DNA from: Desertibaculum subflavum
GTDB lineage: Bacteria; Pseudomonadota; Alphaproteobacteria; Ferrovibrionales; Ferrovibrionaceae
Direction of reading: 5' to 3'
DNA: 64,000 nucleotides
Assembly (NCBI GenBank): GCA_003576705.1
Contig: QOZS01000005.1
Coordinates: 1 to 64,000, forward strand
How positions within the stretch are numbered: position 1 is the stretch's first letter; every line of letters starts with the position of its first letter. Made by a program: the position numbers and the translations under genes. Below the pieces are notes generated by a model. The model did not search any database. It was not told the origin of the DNA and saw only the letters and a list, made by a program, of their open reading frames with translations. Below are positions 43,034 to 53,449 of this stretch, in pieces.

Positions 43034-43175
43034 TCTTCGCGCGCGCATCCGGCGCGCCGCTTCGCCCATCTGGCCTACTTGCGCGGACCCCTGCCGCATT
43101 GCAACAATATTGCTTGGAATCGGTCGCGAGTTTGCGGTTCCGTTCCTTCGGGTGGTCTGGGGCCGCGGAGGTTGA

Positions 43176-44006
43176 GTGAGAAAGCTGCTGGGGGGCGTTC
43201 TGTTCGCCTTGTCGGCCGCGGCACTGCCAGCCGCTCATGCCGACGACATCACCAAGGCTGCTGACCGGGGCGCCGCCGCGCGGCGGAGCGTCGACTACCG
43301 CCTGCTGCAGCTGGACGGCCATCAGGTGAAGTGGGGGGCGAGCGCCATCGGCGCCGGCGCCAAGGTCCGCTACATGCTGGTCCCGGCGGCGATGGATTTC
43401 GGCGAGACCCGCAATTGCCGCGGCCTGAAACCGATGGACGAGCTGCTCGCCGCTTCCGGCATCGATCCGGCCAGGGTGCCGGGGGAGGTCGCTGCCGCCT
43501 TCGAGATGTGGGAGCGGGCGGCCAATATCAGCTTCCAGCGGGTCGACCATCCGGCCGTCGCCGACATTCTGATCGGCGCCCAGGCGGTGCCGCGCGGCCG
43601 CGCCTTCACCGAGGTGATCTACGACCGCAGGCCGCCGGTGACCCTGACCGGTGCCGGGCCGACAAACGTGCAGCCTGTGGCGGGCTCGATCCGCCGCATC
43701 GACAAGGCGCTGATCTGCCTGAATCCGGAGAAGCCGTGGAAGCTCGGCTTCGGCGGCGATGTCGAGGTCTACGACCTGCGCTACACGATCGCACATGAGA
43801 TCGGCCATGCCATCGGCCTGGACCATCCCGGACCGTCGGGCCAGCTGATGGGCTTTGCCTACGAGGAGCATTTCCGGGTGCTGCAGCCGGGCGACCTGGC
43901 CGGCGCCATCTCGCTTTATGGCCGGCGCGGCCTGCCGGTGGCGAAGAGCCCGACGCAGGTACTCCCGGCCCGTCCGGCCGATCCCCGCGGCATGGCACTG
44001 CAATAG
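43176..44006 (+). CDS. Secreted matrixin-like metalloprotease (M10-type)
   Basis: A 276-residue protein with a signal peptide (about 1-22, ending AHA) and a zinc-protease motif HEIGHAIGLDH (207-217), where His207, His211 and His217 bind zinc and Glu208 is the catalytic base. LMGFAYEE follows and gives the Met-turn. The segment AAAFEMWERAANISFQRVDHPAVADILIG (about 107-135) is the usual matrixin beta-sheet. It should cleave proteins in the periplasm or outside. It is smaller than vertebrate MMPs and lacks a cysteine-switch propeptide. GTG 43176 has GCGGAGG upstream. Confidence 0.85.
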   Translation: MRKLLGGVLFALSAAALPAAHADDITKAADRGAAARRSVDYRLLQLDGHQVKWGASAIGAGAKVRYMLVPAAMDFGETRNCRGLKPMDELLAASGIDPARVPGEVAAAFEMWERAANISFQRVDHPAVADILIGAQAVPRGRAFTEVIYDRRPPVTLTGAGPTNVQPVAGSIRRIDKALICLNPEKPWKLGFGGDVEVYDLRYTIAHEIGHAIGLDHPGPSGQLMGFAYEEHFRVLQPGDLAGAISLYGRRGLPVAKSPTQVLPARPADPRGMALQ

Positions 44007-44061
44007 CGCTCCTCAACGTCGGCATTACCAGCTAGGAGGGGCGCCGACCGAGCGCCCCTTG

Positions 44062-45024
44062 ATGACTTCCGAAGACACTGCAGCCCTGCCCACGGTGATC
44101 GTCGCCGGCCCGACAGCGAGCGGAAAGTCGGCGCTGGCACTCGGTCTCGCCGAGCGGCTGGGCGGCGTCGTCATCAATGCCGACAGCATGCAGGTCTATC
44201 GCGAGCTGCGTGTCGTCACCGCGCGGCCAAGCCCGGCGGAGGAGGCGCGGGCGCCGCACCGGCTCTACGGCGTGCTGGCGGCGGCGGAAGCCTGCTCGGC
44301 GGCGCGCTGGCGCGACCTGGCGCTGGCCGAAGTGGCGGCGGCGCGCGAAGCGGGCCAGGTGCCGATCATCGCTGGCGGCACCGGGCTTTACCTCCGGACC
44401 TTGAAGCAAGGCATCGCCGACATTCCGGCGATATCGCCGGCGCTGCGCAACCGCCTGCGGGCCGAACAGGTGGCGGCAGGGCAGGCGGCCTTCCATGCGC
44501 GGCTCGCCGAGCTCGACCCGGCCTCGGCGGCGTCGATCCGGCCGAGCGATCCGCAGCGCACGCTGCGCGCGATGGAGGTGCTGGCGGCCACCGGCAAGCC
44601 GCTCGCCGCCTGGCAGGCCCGCGGCGCGGCCGGACCCTCGCTCGACGAGCCGGCGGTCTGGATCTGGCTCGACCCGCCGCGGGATCTGTTGCGGGAGCGG
44701 GCCGAGATGCGGTTCCGCCAGATGGTGGCGCAGGGGGCGCTCGACGAAGTGCGAGGACTGCTCGCCCTCGAGCTCGATCCGGCTTTGCCGGCGATGAAGG
44801 CCCTCGGCGTGCCGGAGATTGCGGCGCATCTCCGGGGCGAGATCGGCCTCGATACCGCCATCGAGCAGGCGGTGCTGGCGACCCGCCGCTACGCCAAGCG
44901 CCAGACCACTTGGTTCCGGCATCAGCTTCCATCGGAGCGGCTCCGCGTGGCGCAATTTTCGGAAAGTCTGGAGGCGGAAATCTTATCGTTTATTCGTCGA
45001 ATTCCGTTGACCGAGTCGGGGTGA
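44062..45024 (+). CDS. miaA: tRNA dimethylallyltransferase
   Basis: A 320-residue enzyme that adds a dimethylallyl group to A37 of tRNAs reading UNN codons. P-loop GPTASGKS is at 16-23, followed by INADSMQVYREL, GGTGLYLR, and RRYAKRQTTWFRHQ near 275-288. The start is most likely ATG 44062 by homology, but the nearest good Shine-Dalgarno (AGGAGG, 44034-44039) is 22 bases upstream, and a 7-bp hairpin (44038-44058) lies between. The upstream in-frame TTG 44059 is also possible. The gene precedes ilvI by 103 bases on the same strand, an arrangement common in Rhodospirillales. Confidence 0.92.
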   Translation: MTSEDTAALPTVIVAGPTASGKSALALGLAERLGGVVINADSMQVYRELRVVTARPSPAEEARAPHRLYGVLAAAEACSAARWRDLALAEVAAAREAGQVPIIAGGTGLYLRTLKQGIADIPAISPALRNRLRAEQVAAGQAAFHARLAELDPASAASIRPSDPQRTLRAMEVLAATGKPLAAWQARGAAGPSLDEPAVWIWLDPPRDLLRERAEMRFRQMVAQGALDEVRGLLALELDPALPAMKALGVPEIAAHLRGEIGLDTAIEQAVLATRRYAKRQTTWFRHQLPSERLRVAQFSESLEAEILSFIRRIPLTESG

Positions 45025-45127
45025 GGTTCTAGCTTGCGCCTCCCTTAACTCGCCGCGGCCAGCGGCGTGGCGGGTCCGGGATCGTTTGTCCCGCGCTCCA
45101 AGCCGCTGTTTTGTCGAAGGAAAGGCC

Positions 45128-46894
45128 ATGTCCACCGACCAGATGACCGGGGCCGAAATCATCCTGAAGGCATTGGCCGATCAGGGTGTAGAGGTCGTAT
45201 TCGGTTATCCGGGCGGCGCCGTCCTTCCGATCTACGACGCCTTCTTCAAGCAGAACGCGATCCGCCATATCCTGGTGCGCCAGGAAGGCGGCGCCGTGCA
45301 CGCGGCCGAAGGCTATGCCCGCTCGACCGGCAAGCCCGGCGTGGTGCTGGTCACCTCCGGCCCCGGCGCGACCAATGCCGTCACCGGTCTGACCGACGCG
45401 CTGATGGACAGCATTCCAGTGGTCTGCCTGACCGGCCAGGTGGCGACCCATCTGATCGGCAACGACGCGTTCCAGGAATGCGACACCGTCGGCATCACCC
45501 GGCCCTGCACCAAGCACAACTACCTGGTGAAGGACATCAACGACCTTGCGCGGGTGATCCACGAGGCGTTCTACGTCGCGACCTCGGGCCGGCCCGGCCC
45601 GGTCGTGGTCGACCTGCCGAAGGACATCCAGCTCGGCTCCGGCACCTATGTCCCGCCCAAGGCCGGCAAGCACAAGAGCTATCGTCCGCAGGTGAAAGGC
45701 GACATCGGCAAGATCCGCGAGGCGGTGGAGCTGCTGGTCAATGCCAAGCGGCCGCTGTTCTATTCCGGCGGCGGGGTGATCAATTCCGGCCCCAACGCCT
45801 CGAAGCTGCTGATCGACTTCGTCAAGATGACGGGGTTCCCGATCACCTCGACCCTGCTCGGCCTCGGCGCCTATCCGGCCAGCGACCGGCAGTTCCTCGG
45901 CATGCTCGGCATGCACGGGACCTACGAGGCGAACCTTGCCATGCACGGCTGCGACGTGATGGTCGCGGTCGGCTCGCGCTTCGACGACCGCATCACCGGC
46001 CGGCTCGATGCCTTCGCGCCGAACTCGAAGAAGATCCACATCGATATCGACCCCTCCTCGATCAACAAGAACGTGCGGGTCGACGTGCCGATCGTCGGCG
46101 ACGTGGCGCATGTGCTGGAGGACATGATCAAGCTGTGGCGGGCCGATACGCGCCGGCCGCGCAAGGAGGCGATCGATGCCTGGTGGCAACAGATCGACCA
46201 ATGGCGGGCACGCGACTGCCTGCGCTACAAGGCCTCGAACGACATCATCAAGCCGCAATACGCCCTCGAACGGCTCTATGCGGCGATCAAGGGGAGAGAC
46301 GACGCCTACATCACCACGGAAGTGGGCCAGCACCAGATGTGGGCGGCCCAGTTCCTGAAGTTCGAGAAGCCGAACCGCTGGATGACCTCGGGCGGGCTCG
46401 GCACCATGGGCTATGGCCTGCCGGCCGCGATGGGCGTGCAGGTGGCGCATCCCGACGCGCTGGTGATCGACGTGGCCGGCGAGGCCTCGATCCTGATGAA
46501 CATCCAGGAGATGTCGACCCTCGCCCAGTACCGCCTGCCGGTGAAGACCTTCATCCTGAACAACCGCTACATGGGCATGGTGCGGCAGTGGCAGGAGCTG
46601 CTGCATGGCGGGCGCTATTCCGAGAGCTACATGGACAGCCTGCCGGACTTCGTGAAGCTGGCGGAGGCGTTCGGCGCCGTGGGGCTCCGTGCCAGCAAGC
46701 CCTCCGAGGTCGACGACCTGATCAAGGAGATGATCAAGGTGAAGAAGCCGGTCATCGCCGATATCGCGGTCGACCAGGCGGAGAACTGCTTCCCCATGGT
46801 GCCGTCCGGCGCCGCCCATAACGAGATGATCCTCGGCGACGAGGTAGGCGAGCCAAAGGCAAGGGTAACCGACGCCGGCCTTGCTTTGGTCTAG
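45128..46894 (+). CDS. ilvI: Acetolactate synthase large subunit
   Basis: A 588-residue ThDP enzyme that joins two pyruvates to acetolactate, or pyruvate and 2-oxobutyrate to acetohydroxybutyrate, for valine, leucine and isoleucine. Catalytic Glu53 is in RQEGGAVHAAE. The FAD-binding middle domain follows, and the ThDP motif is AGEASILMN with NN about 27 residues later, instead of GDG, a variant also known from other alphaproteobacteria. ATG 45128 has AAGGAAAGG upstream. No leader-peptide attenuator is visible in the 103-base gap. ilvH follows after 75 bases. Confidence 0.94.
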   Translation: MSTDQMTGAEIILKALADQGVEVVFGYPGGAVLPIYDAFFKQNAIRHILVRQEGGAVHAAEGYARSTGKPGVVLVTSGPGATNAVTGLTDALMDSIPVVCLTGQVATHLIGNDAFQECDTVGITRPCTKHNYLVKDINDLARVIHEAFYVATSGRPGPVVVDLPKDIQLGSGTYVPPKAGKHKSYRPQVKGDIGKIREAVELLVNAKRPLFYSGGGVINSGPNASKLLIDFVKMTGFPITSTLLGLGAYPASDRQFLGMLGMHGTYEANLAMHGCDVMVAVGSRFDDRITGRLDAFAPNSKKIHIDIDPSSINKNVRVDVPIVGDVAHVLEDMIKLWRADTRRPRKEAIDAWWQQIDQWRARDCLRYKASNDIIKPQYALERLYAAIKGRDDAYITTEVGQHQMWAAQFLKFEKPNRWMTSGGLGTMGYGLPAAMGVQVAHPDALVIDVAGEASILMNIQEMSTLAQYRLPVKTFILNNRYMGMVRQWQELLHGGRYSESYMDSLPDFVKLAEAFGAVGLRASKPSEVDDLIKEMIKVKKPVIADIAVDQAENCFPMVPSGAAHNEMILGDEVGEPKARVTDAGLALV

Positions 46895-46969
46895 CCGGGA
46901 CCGGATCCAGCCGTCGCCAACCGCAACGCCGATAGGGGAGCGGGCCGTCCGGGCCCGCGGGACGCCAAC

Positions 46970-48536
<1,567 letters not shown>

Positions 48537-48566
48537 CGCGCCTCGCGAAAGGCGGGAACGACAGAG

Positions 48567-48595
48567 GGGCGGGCCCGAAAGGTCCGCCCTTTTTT
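48567..48595 (+). terminator. Rho-independent terminator after ilvC
   Basis: A 9-bp stem (GGGCGGGCC at 48567-48575 with GGTCCGCCC at 48581-48589, one G-T pair), loop CGAAA, then TTTTTT (48590-48595). It lies 30 bases after the ilvC stop. Confidence 0.9.
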
Positions 48596-48630
48596 CGCCG
48601 GGTCGGAACGCTGCGTGGTAGGGAGCCGTC

Positions 48631-49641
48631 ATGATCGATGACGGCTTCGGCTCCCTTTCCGTCGAACAACGCGAAAGCATCCGCGCAGCGCTGTCCGCCG
48701 CATTCGGTGCCGCGCCGATCGGCGTCGTCGGACGCATGGCCGGCGGCGCGACGAGTGCGGCGATCTTCCGGCTGCGGGTCGGCGAGCGGGACTTCGTGCT
48801 GCGCGCGGAGGGGGCTGCCAGTCCGCTCCGCAACCCGCGCCAGTATCTGTCCATGCGCATCGCGGCGGCGGCGGGGGTCGCGCCTCGGCTCCGCCATGTC
48901 GACGAGGTCGGCCGCGTCGCCATCATGGACTACATCGCCGCGAAGCCGCTGCACACCTTTCCCGGCGGGCCGCGCGCCTTGGCGGCGGCACTCGGCGCGC
49001 TGGTCGCGCGCCTGCAGGCGACGCCGGTCTTCCCGCACTTCGTCGATTACCCGGATATCGTCGCGCGCCTGTTCGCGCATGTGCGCCGGACCGGCCTGTT
49101 CGCCGCCGGTTTGCTCGACCGGCATGTCGAGCGCCTGGAGCAGATCCGCGAAGCCTATGCCGCGGGAACGACGGCGCCGGTTTCGAGCCACAACGACTGC
49201 AACCCCCGCAACATTCTGTACGACGGCGCGCGCCTGTGGCTGATCGATTGGGAATCGGCCTATCGCAACGATCCGCTGGTCGATGTGGCGATCATGCTCG
49301 ACAACCTGGCGCGGACGCCGGATCTGGAGGAGCTCTTGCTGCAGGCGTGGCTCGGTCGCGCACCGGAGGATGCGCTGCGTGAGCGGCTGAAACCGGTGCG
49401 CGCGCTCACACGCCTCTATTTCGCGGGCGTCCTGCTCAGCGCCTCCGCGACCGGATCTCGGGCGGCACCCGACGACGATCTCTCCGCGCCCGGTGTGGCG
49501 TCGTTTCAAAGCGCCATCCGCGACGGCCGCCTCAAGCCCGGCACGCTGGAGACCAAGCACGTCATGGGGAAGATGTTCCTCGCCGCATTCCTGTCCGGTG
49601 ACTTGCCGCCAGGTTTGGACACCGCCATCGCCGACGACTGA
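48631..49641 (+). CDS. Choline/aminoglycoside kinase-family phosphotransferase
   Basis: A 336-residue protein kinase-like fold enzyme. Catalytic-loop HNDCNPRN is at 187-194 and the metal-binding IDWE follows with Asp206. The first ~90 residues hold the N-lobe (FRLRVGERDFVLRAEG, with the ATP-binding Lys apparently replaced by Arg). Family members phosphorylate choline, ethanolamine, thiamine or antibiotics; the substrate cannot be told. It lies 35 bases after the terminator of the ilv operon. ATG 48631 has TAGGGAGCC upstream. Confidence 0.85.
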   Translation: MIDDGFGSLSVEQRESIRAALSAAFGAAPIGVVGRMAGGATSAAIFRLRVGERDFVLRAEGAASPLRNPRQYLSMRIAAAAGVAPRLRHVDEVGRVAIMDYIAAKPLHTFPGGPRALAAALGALVARLQATPVFPHFVDYPDIVARLFAHVRRTGLFAAGLLDRHVERLEQIREAYAAGTTAPVSSHNDCNPRNILYDGARLWLIDWESAYRNDPLVDVAIMLDNLARTPDLEELLLQAWLGRAPEDALRERLKPVRALTRLYFAGVLLSASATGSRAAPDDDLSAPGVASFQSAIRDGRLKPGTLETKHVMGKMFLAAFLSGDLPPGLDTAIADD

Positions 49642-49709
49642 AGGGAAGGGCGCAGGGGCCCCCGTCGTCAGCCGCGGAACTCGTTTTGGCGCTGCGGCGT
49701 TAGCGGCTG

Positions 49710-50186
49710 ATGGCGACCCGCATCCTCTACTTCATGGCACTGATTTTCGCCGCGCTGGCGCTCGGGCCGGCGCTGGCGCATCTGTTCGCGCTGCCGAACA
49801 AAATCGGCATGACGGAGGCCGACTACTTCGTCGCGCAGCAGATCTATCGCGGCTGGGCGCTGCTCGGCGTCTTGGTGTTCGGGGCGCTGCTGTCGTCGCT
49901 CGCCCTGGCCTGGACCTTGCGTCGCCAGGGCGCGGCGCGGAGCTGGGCGCTGATCGCCTTCCTCTGCATCGCCGGCACGCAAGGGATCTTCTGGACCTGG
50001 ACCTATCCGGCGAACCGCGCGACCGCGAACTGGACGATGGTACCATCCGATTGGGAGCGGCTCCGGGCCGAGTGGGAATACTCGCATGCCGCCAGCGCGG
50101 GCTTGAACCTGCTGGCGGTGGCGGCGCTGGTTCTGTCGCTGCTGGTCTGGAAACGCGAGGGCTATCCGCTCGACCGCCCGATCTAA
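49710..50186 (+). CDS. DUF1772-like four-helix membrane protein
   Basis: A 158-residue protein with four membrane helices (about 5-28, 48-68, 78-95, 130-147). The motif W(T)WTYPANRATANW, then SDWERLRAEWEYSH, near 95-127 is like that of DUF1772 / anthrone-oxygenase-like membrane proteins. Its function is not established. The stop TAA (50184-50186) overlaps the stop of the convergent wHTH-hydrolase gene by three bases. ATG 49710 has no strong ribosome-binding site. Confidence 0.72.
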   Translation: MATRILYFMALIFAALALGPALAHLFALPNKIGMTEADYFVAQQIYRGWALLGVLVFGALLSSLALAWTLRRQGAARSWALIAFLCIAGTQGIFWTWTYPANRATANWTMVPSDWERLRAEWEYSHAASAGLNLLAVAALVLSLLVWKREGYPLDRPI

Positions 50187-51373
50187 GTGGCGGGCGCATC
50201 CAGGAAGGCGCGCAGCTCGGCGAGAAACCGCGGGGAGGCCGGCTCCCCCTCCAGGATCAGGTGGTTGCGGCTCTCCAGCGGCACGAAGCGCGCGCCGGGA
50301 ATGCCGGCGGCAAGTTGCCGCCCGGACTCGAACGGCACGCGCGCGTCGCCTTGCGCATGCATCACCAGCGTCGGCGTGCGCACCTCGCCCAGCATGTCGG
50401 ACACGTCGAACTCGCCGACGGCGGCGAGATAGCGCGCGGCATTCTCCGGCGAGACCGTCACGCGCTGCAGGTTGTTGAGCCAGTTCTCCTGCTCCTTGGT
50501 GCCGTCGGGCACGAATTGCGAGGTGAAGAGCTGGCGGAAGGCCGGGTTCTCCTGGCCCCAGCCATGGCGCACGAGCGTCAGGCTGGCCGCGTTCTGCTCC
50601 CGCTCAACAGCGCCGCGCCTGGCGCGGCCGACGGCAAAGCCGCCATAGAGGACCAGGCGGCGCACGCGGTCCGGATGGCGCACGGCGTAGGCGATTGAGA
50701 CCGGGCAGCCTTGCGAGATGCCGAGCAGGTCGAACCGGTCGACGCCGCTCGCCTCGATCACCGATTCCAGGTCGCGCACGAATGCGTCGAGCGAGAGTTC
50801 CCCGACATCCCAGTCCGACAGGCCGTTCGCGCGCGCGTCGTAGCGGACCACGCAGCGCTCGCGCGCGAGGCCGCGCCAGAGGTGACGCCAGATCGGGCTC
50901 TCGAGATCGTATTCGAGATGCGTCATCCAGTTGCCGGTCCGGACCAGGACCGGGCCGCTGCCGATCCGCGAATAGGCGATGCGCACGCCGTCGGCGGTTC
51001 GGCAGAACTGGATGTCCTGTCGCGGCATCTCGGCGGGCTCAATAGCAGGCAAGGCGGCTTCCAGCGTGGCGACGAAGCGGAAGCCGCGGCCGTGCACGGT
51101 GCGGATCAGGCGCTGCTGCTCGCCATCGTCGCCGATCGCCCGGCGTGCCGACTTGATGCGGCTGGACAGCGCCGCGTCGGACACGATCCGGCCGCCCCAG
51201 ACCTCGGCGATCAATTCGTCCTTGCTGACGAGGCGGCAGGGATTGCGCGCGAGATGAACGAGCAGGTCGAAGACCTGCGGCTCCACCGCGCACGGCTCTC
51301 CGGCCCGACGGACCTCGTGCGCGACGAGATCGAGCTCGCAATCGGCGAAGCGAATCAATGGCGTATCTGCCAA
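50183..51373 (-). CDS. Winged-helix DNA-binding domain fused to alpha/beta hydrolase
   Basis: A 396-residue fusion protein. Residues 5-100 are an OmpR/CadC-type winged helix (EPQVFDLLVHLARNP, LVSKDELIAEVWGG, SRIKSARRAIGD, IRTVHGRGFRFVA), and residues 118-396 are an alpha/beta hydrolase with the nucleophile elbow GISQG (Ser220) and a late His in SRNHLI (about 375). It may be a regulator whose hydrolase part senses a ligand. TTG 51373 was chosen because AAGGGGA precedes it; TTG 51358 would be the next. It is divergent from a hydrolase/diiron-protein pair that may be its target. Confidence 0.82.
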   Translation of the reverse strand: MADTPLIRFADCELDLVAHEVRRAGEPCAVEPQVFDLLVHLARNPCRLVSKDELIAEVWGGRIVSDAALSSRIKSARRAIGDDGEQQRLIRTVHGRGFRFVATLEAALPAIEPAEMPRQDIQFCRTADGVRIAYSRIGSGPVLVRTGNWMTHLEYDLESPIWRHLWRGLARERCVVRYDARANGLSDWDVGELSLDAFVRDLESVIEASGVDRFDLLGISQGCPVSIAYAVRHPDRVRRLVLYGGFAVGRARRGAVEREQNAASLTLVRHGWGQENPAFRQLFTSQFVPDGTKEQENWLNNLQRVTVSPENAARYLAAVGEFDVSDMLGEVRTPTLVMHAQGDARVPFESGRQLAAGIPGARFVPLESRNHLILEGEPASPRFLAELRAFLDAPAT

Positions 51374-51608
51374 CGCGTCCCCTTCGGCCAGGCCAATGCG
51401 CCCAGCGTGCCGCGCGTGAGGCCTCCCAGGCCAATAGAGCCAGAATAGCGCGGATCGCGCCCTCGCTCTGTGGTCGAGTTCACAATCCGCGACCGCCACG
51501 AAAATCCAAGCCCTCTGCAGGAATTCTCCAGGAATCCGACAAGCTTGCCGGGCGCCGCGCCCATAGGTTCCGCCGCAGATCGCAGCCGGAACGCAAAGGA
51601 GGCGCGGC
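51374..51608. promoter_or_regulatory. Divergent regulatory region with 10-bp direct repeats
   Basis: A 235-base gap between the wHTH-hydrolase fusion (minus) and the hydrolase/diiron pair (plus). It contains two copies of CCAGGCCAAT, at 51388-51397 and 51426-51435, 38 bases apart centre to centre. A direct repeat fits OmpR-type wHTH binding, but the first copy is close to the fusion gene's start and no proof is seen. Confidence 0.35.
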
Positions 51609-52442
51609 GTGCACATTCGGATCGACAGGACCAGCACAGCAAGGCGGGCTCGCGTGGTGCTGGTGCACTGCTCGGCCAGTTCGGCGCGCCAATGGTGCGG
51701 GCTGACGGGCCGGTTCGCAGACGCGCTGCGGCCGGTGGCCGTCAATCTGCTGGCGCATGGCGGGCGCGGCGGATGGCACGGCGCCGGCCCGCTGACGCTG
51801 GCCGAGGAAGCGCGCGTCATCGCCGAGGCGACAGTCGGGGAGGAGGCGCCGTTCCACCTCGTCGGGCATTCCTATGGCGGCGGTGTGGCGTTGCGCTTCG
51901 CGCTCGAGCATCCGGAGCGGCTGCAATCGTTGACCCTGATCGAGCCGAGCTGCTTTCACCTGCTGAAGGAAGCTGGGCGCGAGGCGCATCTCCTGAATGA
52001 GATCCGCGCCGTGGTCGATGCGGTCAATCGCGGCGTGATCTCAGGCGATTACCGCGCCGGCATGGCGGTGTTCATCGACTACTGGAGCGGGCCGGGCAGC
52101 TGGGCGGCGCTCGGCGAAGAGAAGCGGGCGCAGTTCGCCGCGCTCGCCGTGCATGTCGCGCACCATTTCCACGGATTGCTCGAGGAGCCGACGCCGCTCG
52201 CCGCCTACCGCGCGATCGAGGTGCCGACCCTGGTTCTGTGCGGCAACCGCTCGCCGCAGCCGTCGCGGACGATCACGCGGCTCGTGGCCTGCGCCCTGCC
52301 CAATGCACGGCACCGGACCATCGACGGCGGCAACCACATGGCGCCGATCCTGCGCCCCGACGACGTGAACCCCCTGATCCTCGAGCACATCGAGGCGAAT
52401 ACCGCCTGTGTCCAGGCGCCGCGCACAGGAACCGATGGCTAG
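51609..52442 (+). CDS. Alpha/beta hydrolase
   Basis: A 277-residue alpha/beta-fold hydrolase with the nucleophile elbow GHSYGG (Ser88) and His in GGNHMAP (about 239). The acid is probably an Asp/Asn near 208-212 (CGNRSP). GTG 51609 has AAAGGAGGCG upstream. The next gene, a diiron protein, starts 25 bases downstream. Together with the divergent wHTH-hydrolase fusion, it makes a small, apparently self-contained set. Substrate unknown. Confidence 0.87.
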   Translation: MHIRIDRTSTARRARVVLVHCSASSARQWCGLTGRFADALRPVAVNLLAHGGRGGWHGAGPLTLAEEARVIAEATVGEEAPFHLVGHSYGGGVALRFALEHPERLQSLTLIEPSCFHLLKEAGREAHLLNEIRAVVDAVNRGVISGDYRAGMAVFIDYWSGPGSWAALGEEKRAQFAALAVHVAHHFHGLLEEPTPLAAYRAIEVPTLVLCGNRSPQPSRTITRLVACALPNARHRTIDGGNHMAPILRPDDVNPLILEHIEANTACVQAPRTGTDG

Positions 52443-52467
52443 CGGCCCAACGAACGGAGACATGATC

Positions 52468-53382
52468 ATGCATCAGCACGGCTTCACCTACGCGGCGACG
52501 CTCGCGGCTTCGCAGCGCATCAGCTGGCGCGTCGAGGACATCATCGGCGGCGACCGTCGGCTCGACTTCGAGAAACCGTTCATGCCGGAGGCGCTGGCGC
52601 GCACCGCGGCGATCGACCTGCTGGACGCCGAGGAGCGGCTCCTGCTCAACCAGATCCGCGGCAACGGCTATCTCTACATCTTCGGCCTGGTCGAGGAATT
52701 CATCCTGCCCTTCGTGCTCGACCACGCGCGGCCGAGGCTCGCCGGCGACGACGCGCGGGCCCGCGCCTTCCTGCAATTCGCCGGTGAGGAGGCGAAGCAC
52801 ATCGACCTGTTCAAACGGTTCCGCCGCGAGTTCGAGGCCGGCTTTGCCACCAACTGCGACGTGATCGGCCCGCCCGAGGCGATCGCCCAGGCGGTGCTGG
52901 CGCACCATCCGCTGTCGGTCGCGCTGCTGATCCTGCACATCGAGTGGATGACGCAGAAGCATTATGTCGAGAGCGTGAAGGACGACGCGACGCTCGACCG
53001 GCAGTTCAGCGATCTGCTGCGCCATCACTGGATGGAGGAGGCGCAGCACGCCAAGCTCGACACTCTGATGGTCGAGGAGCTGGCCAAGGACATGAGCGGG
53101 ACCGATTTCGCCAAGGCGGTCGACGGCTATCTGGAGATCGGCGGCATGATCGATGGCGGGCTGGCGCAGCAGGTCGCCTTCGACCTCGACGCGCTGGTCC
53201 GGGCCAGCGGGCGGGTGCTCACCGCCGCCGAGCGTGACGCCCTGACGAAACAGCAGCACCAGGCGCAGCGCTGGACCTTCATCGGCTCGGGCATGGGGCA
53301 CCCGAACTTCCTGGCGAGCGTCGGCGCGCTGCACCCCGAAAGCCGGCAGCGCCTGGCGGAGATCGTGCCCACTTTCTGCTAG
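52468..53382 (+). CDS. Ferritin-like diiron protein (AurF-type oxygenase candidate)
   Basis: A 304-residue helical protein with the full diiron signature: Glu76/77 (VEEFI), Glu108-x-x-His111 (GEEAKH), Glu159 (HIEW) and Glu191-x-x-His194 (EEAQH). This E-ExxH-E-ExxH order is that of ferritin-like di-iron oxygenases; the extended spacing resembles AurF-type N-oxygenases (PF11583), which is a tentative family call. It may oxidise or hydroxylate a substrate released by the hydrolase encoded just upstream. ATG 52468 has GGAGA seven bases upstream; ATG 52462 is too near it. Confidence 0.82.
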   Translation: MHQHGFTYAATLAASQRISWRVEDIIGGDRRLDFEKPFMPEALARTAAIDLLDAEERLLLNQIRGNGYLYIFGLVEEFILPFVLDHARPRLAGDDARARAFLQFAGEEAKHIDLFKRFRREFEAGFATNCDVIGPPEAIAQAVLAHHPLSVALLILHIEWMTQKHYVESVKDDATLDRQFSDLLRHHWMEEAQHAKLDTLMVEELAKDMSGTDFAKAVDGYLEIGGMIDGGLAQQVAFDLDALVRASGRVLTAAERDALTKQQHQAQRWTFIGSGMGHPNFLASVGALHPESRQRLAEIVPTFC

Positions 53383-53396
53383 GGGCAGCCGCGGCA

Positions 53397-53423
53397 GGCC
53401 GGCGGTGCGTCGAACCGCCGGCC
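53397..53423. terminator. 10-bp hairpin between convergent genes
   Basis: A perfect 10-bp stem, GGCCGGCGGT (53397-53406) with ACCGCCGGCC (53414-53423), and a 7-base loop. It lies between the diiron gene and the glycine-zipper lipoprotein gene, which converge. There is no T tract on either side. Confidence 0.55.
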
Positions 53424-53449
53424 GGTCCCGCCGATACCAAGTTGGGCCT

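Noticed and set aside
45025..45127. An attenuator leader peptide before ilvI
   Set aside because: No short frame rich in Val, Leu or Ile codons and no terminator/antiterminator pair is present in the 103 bases.
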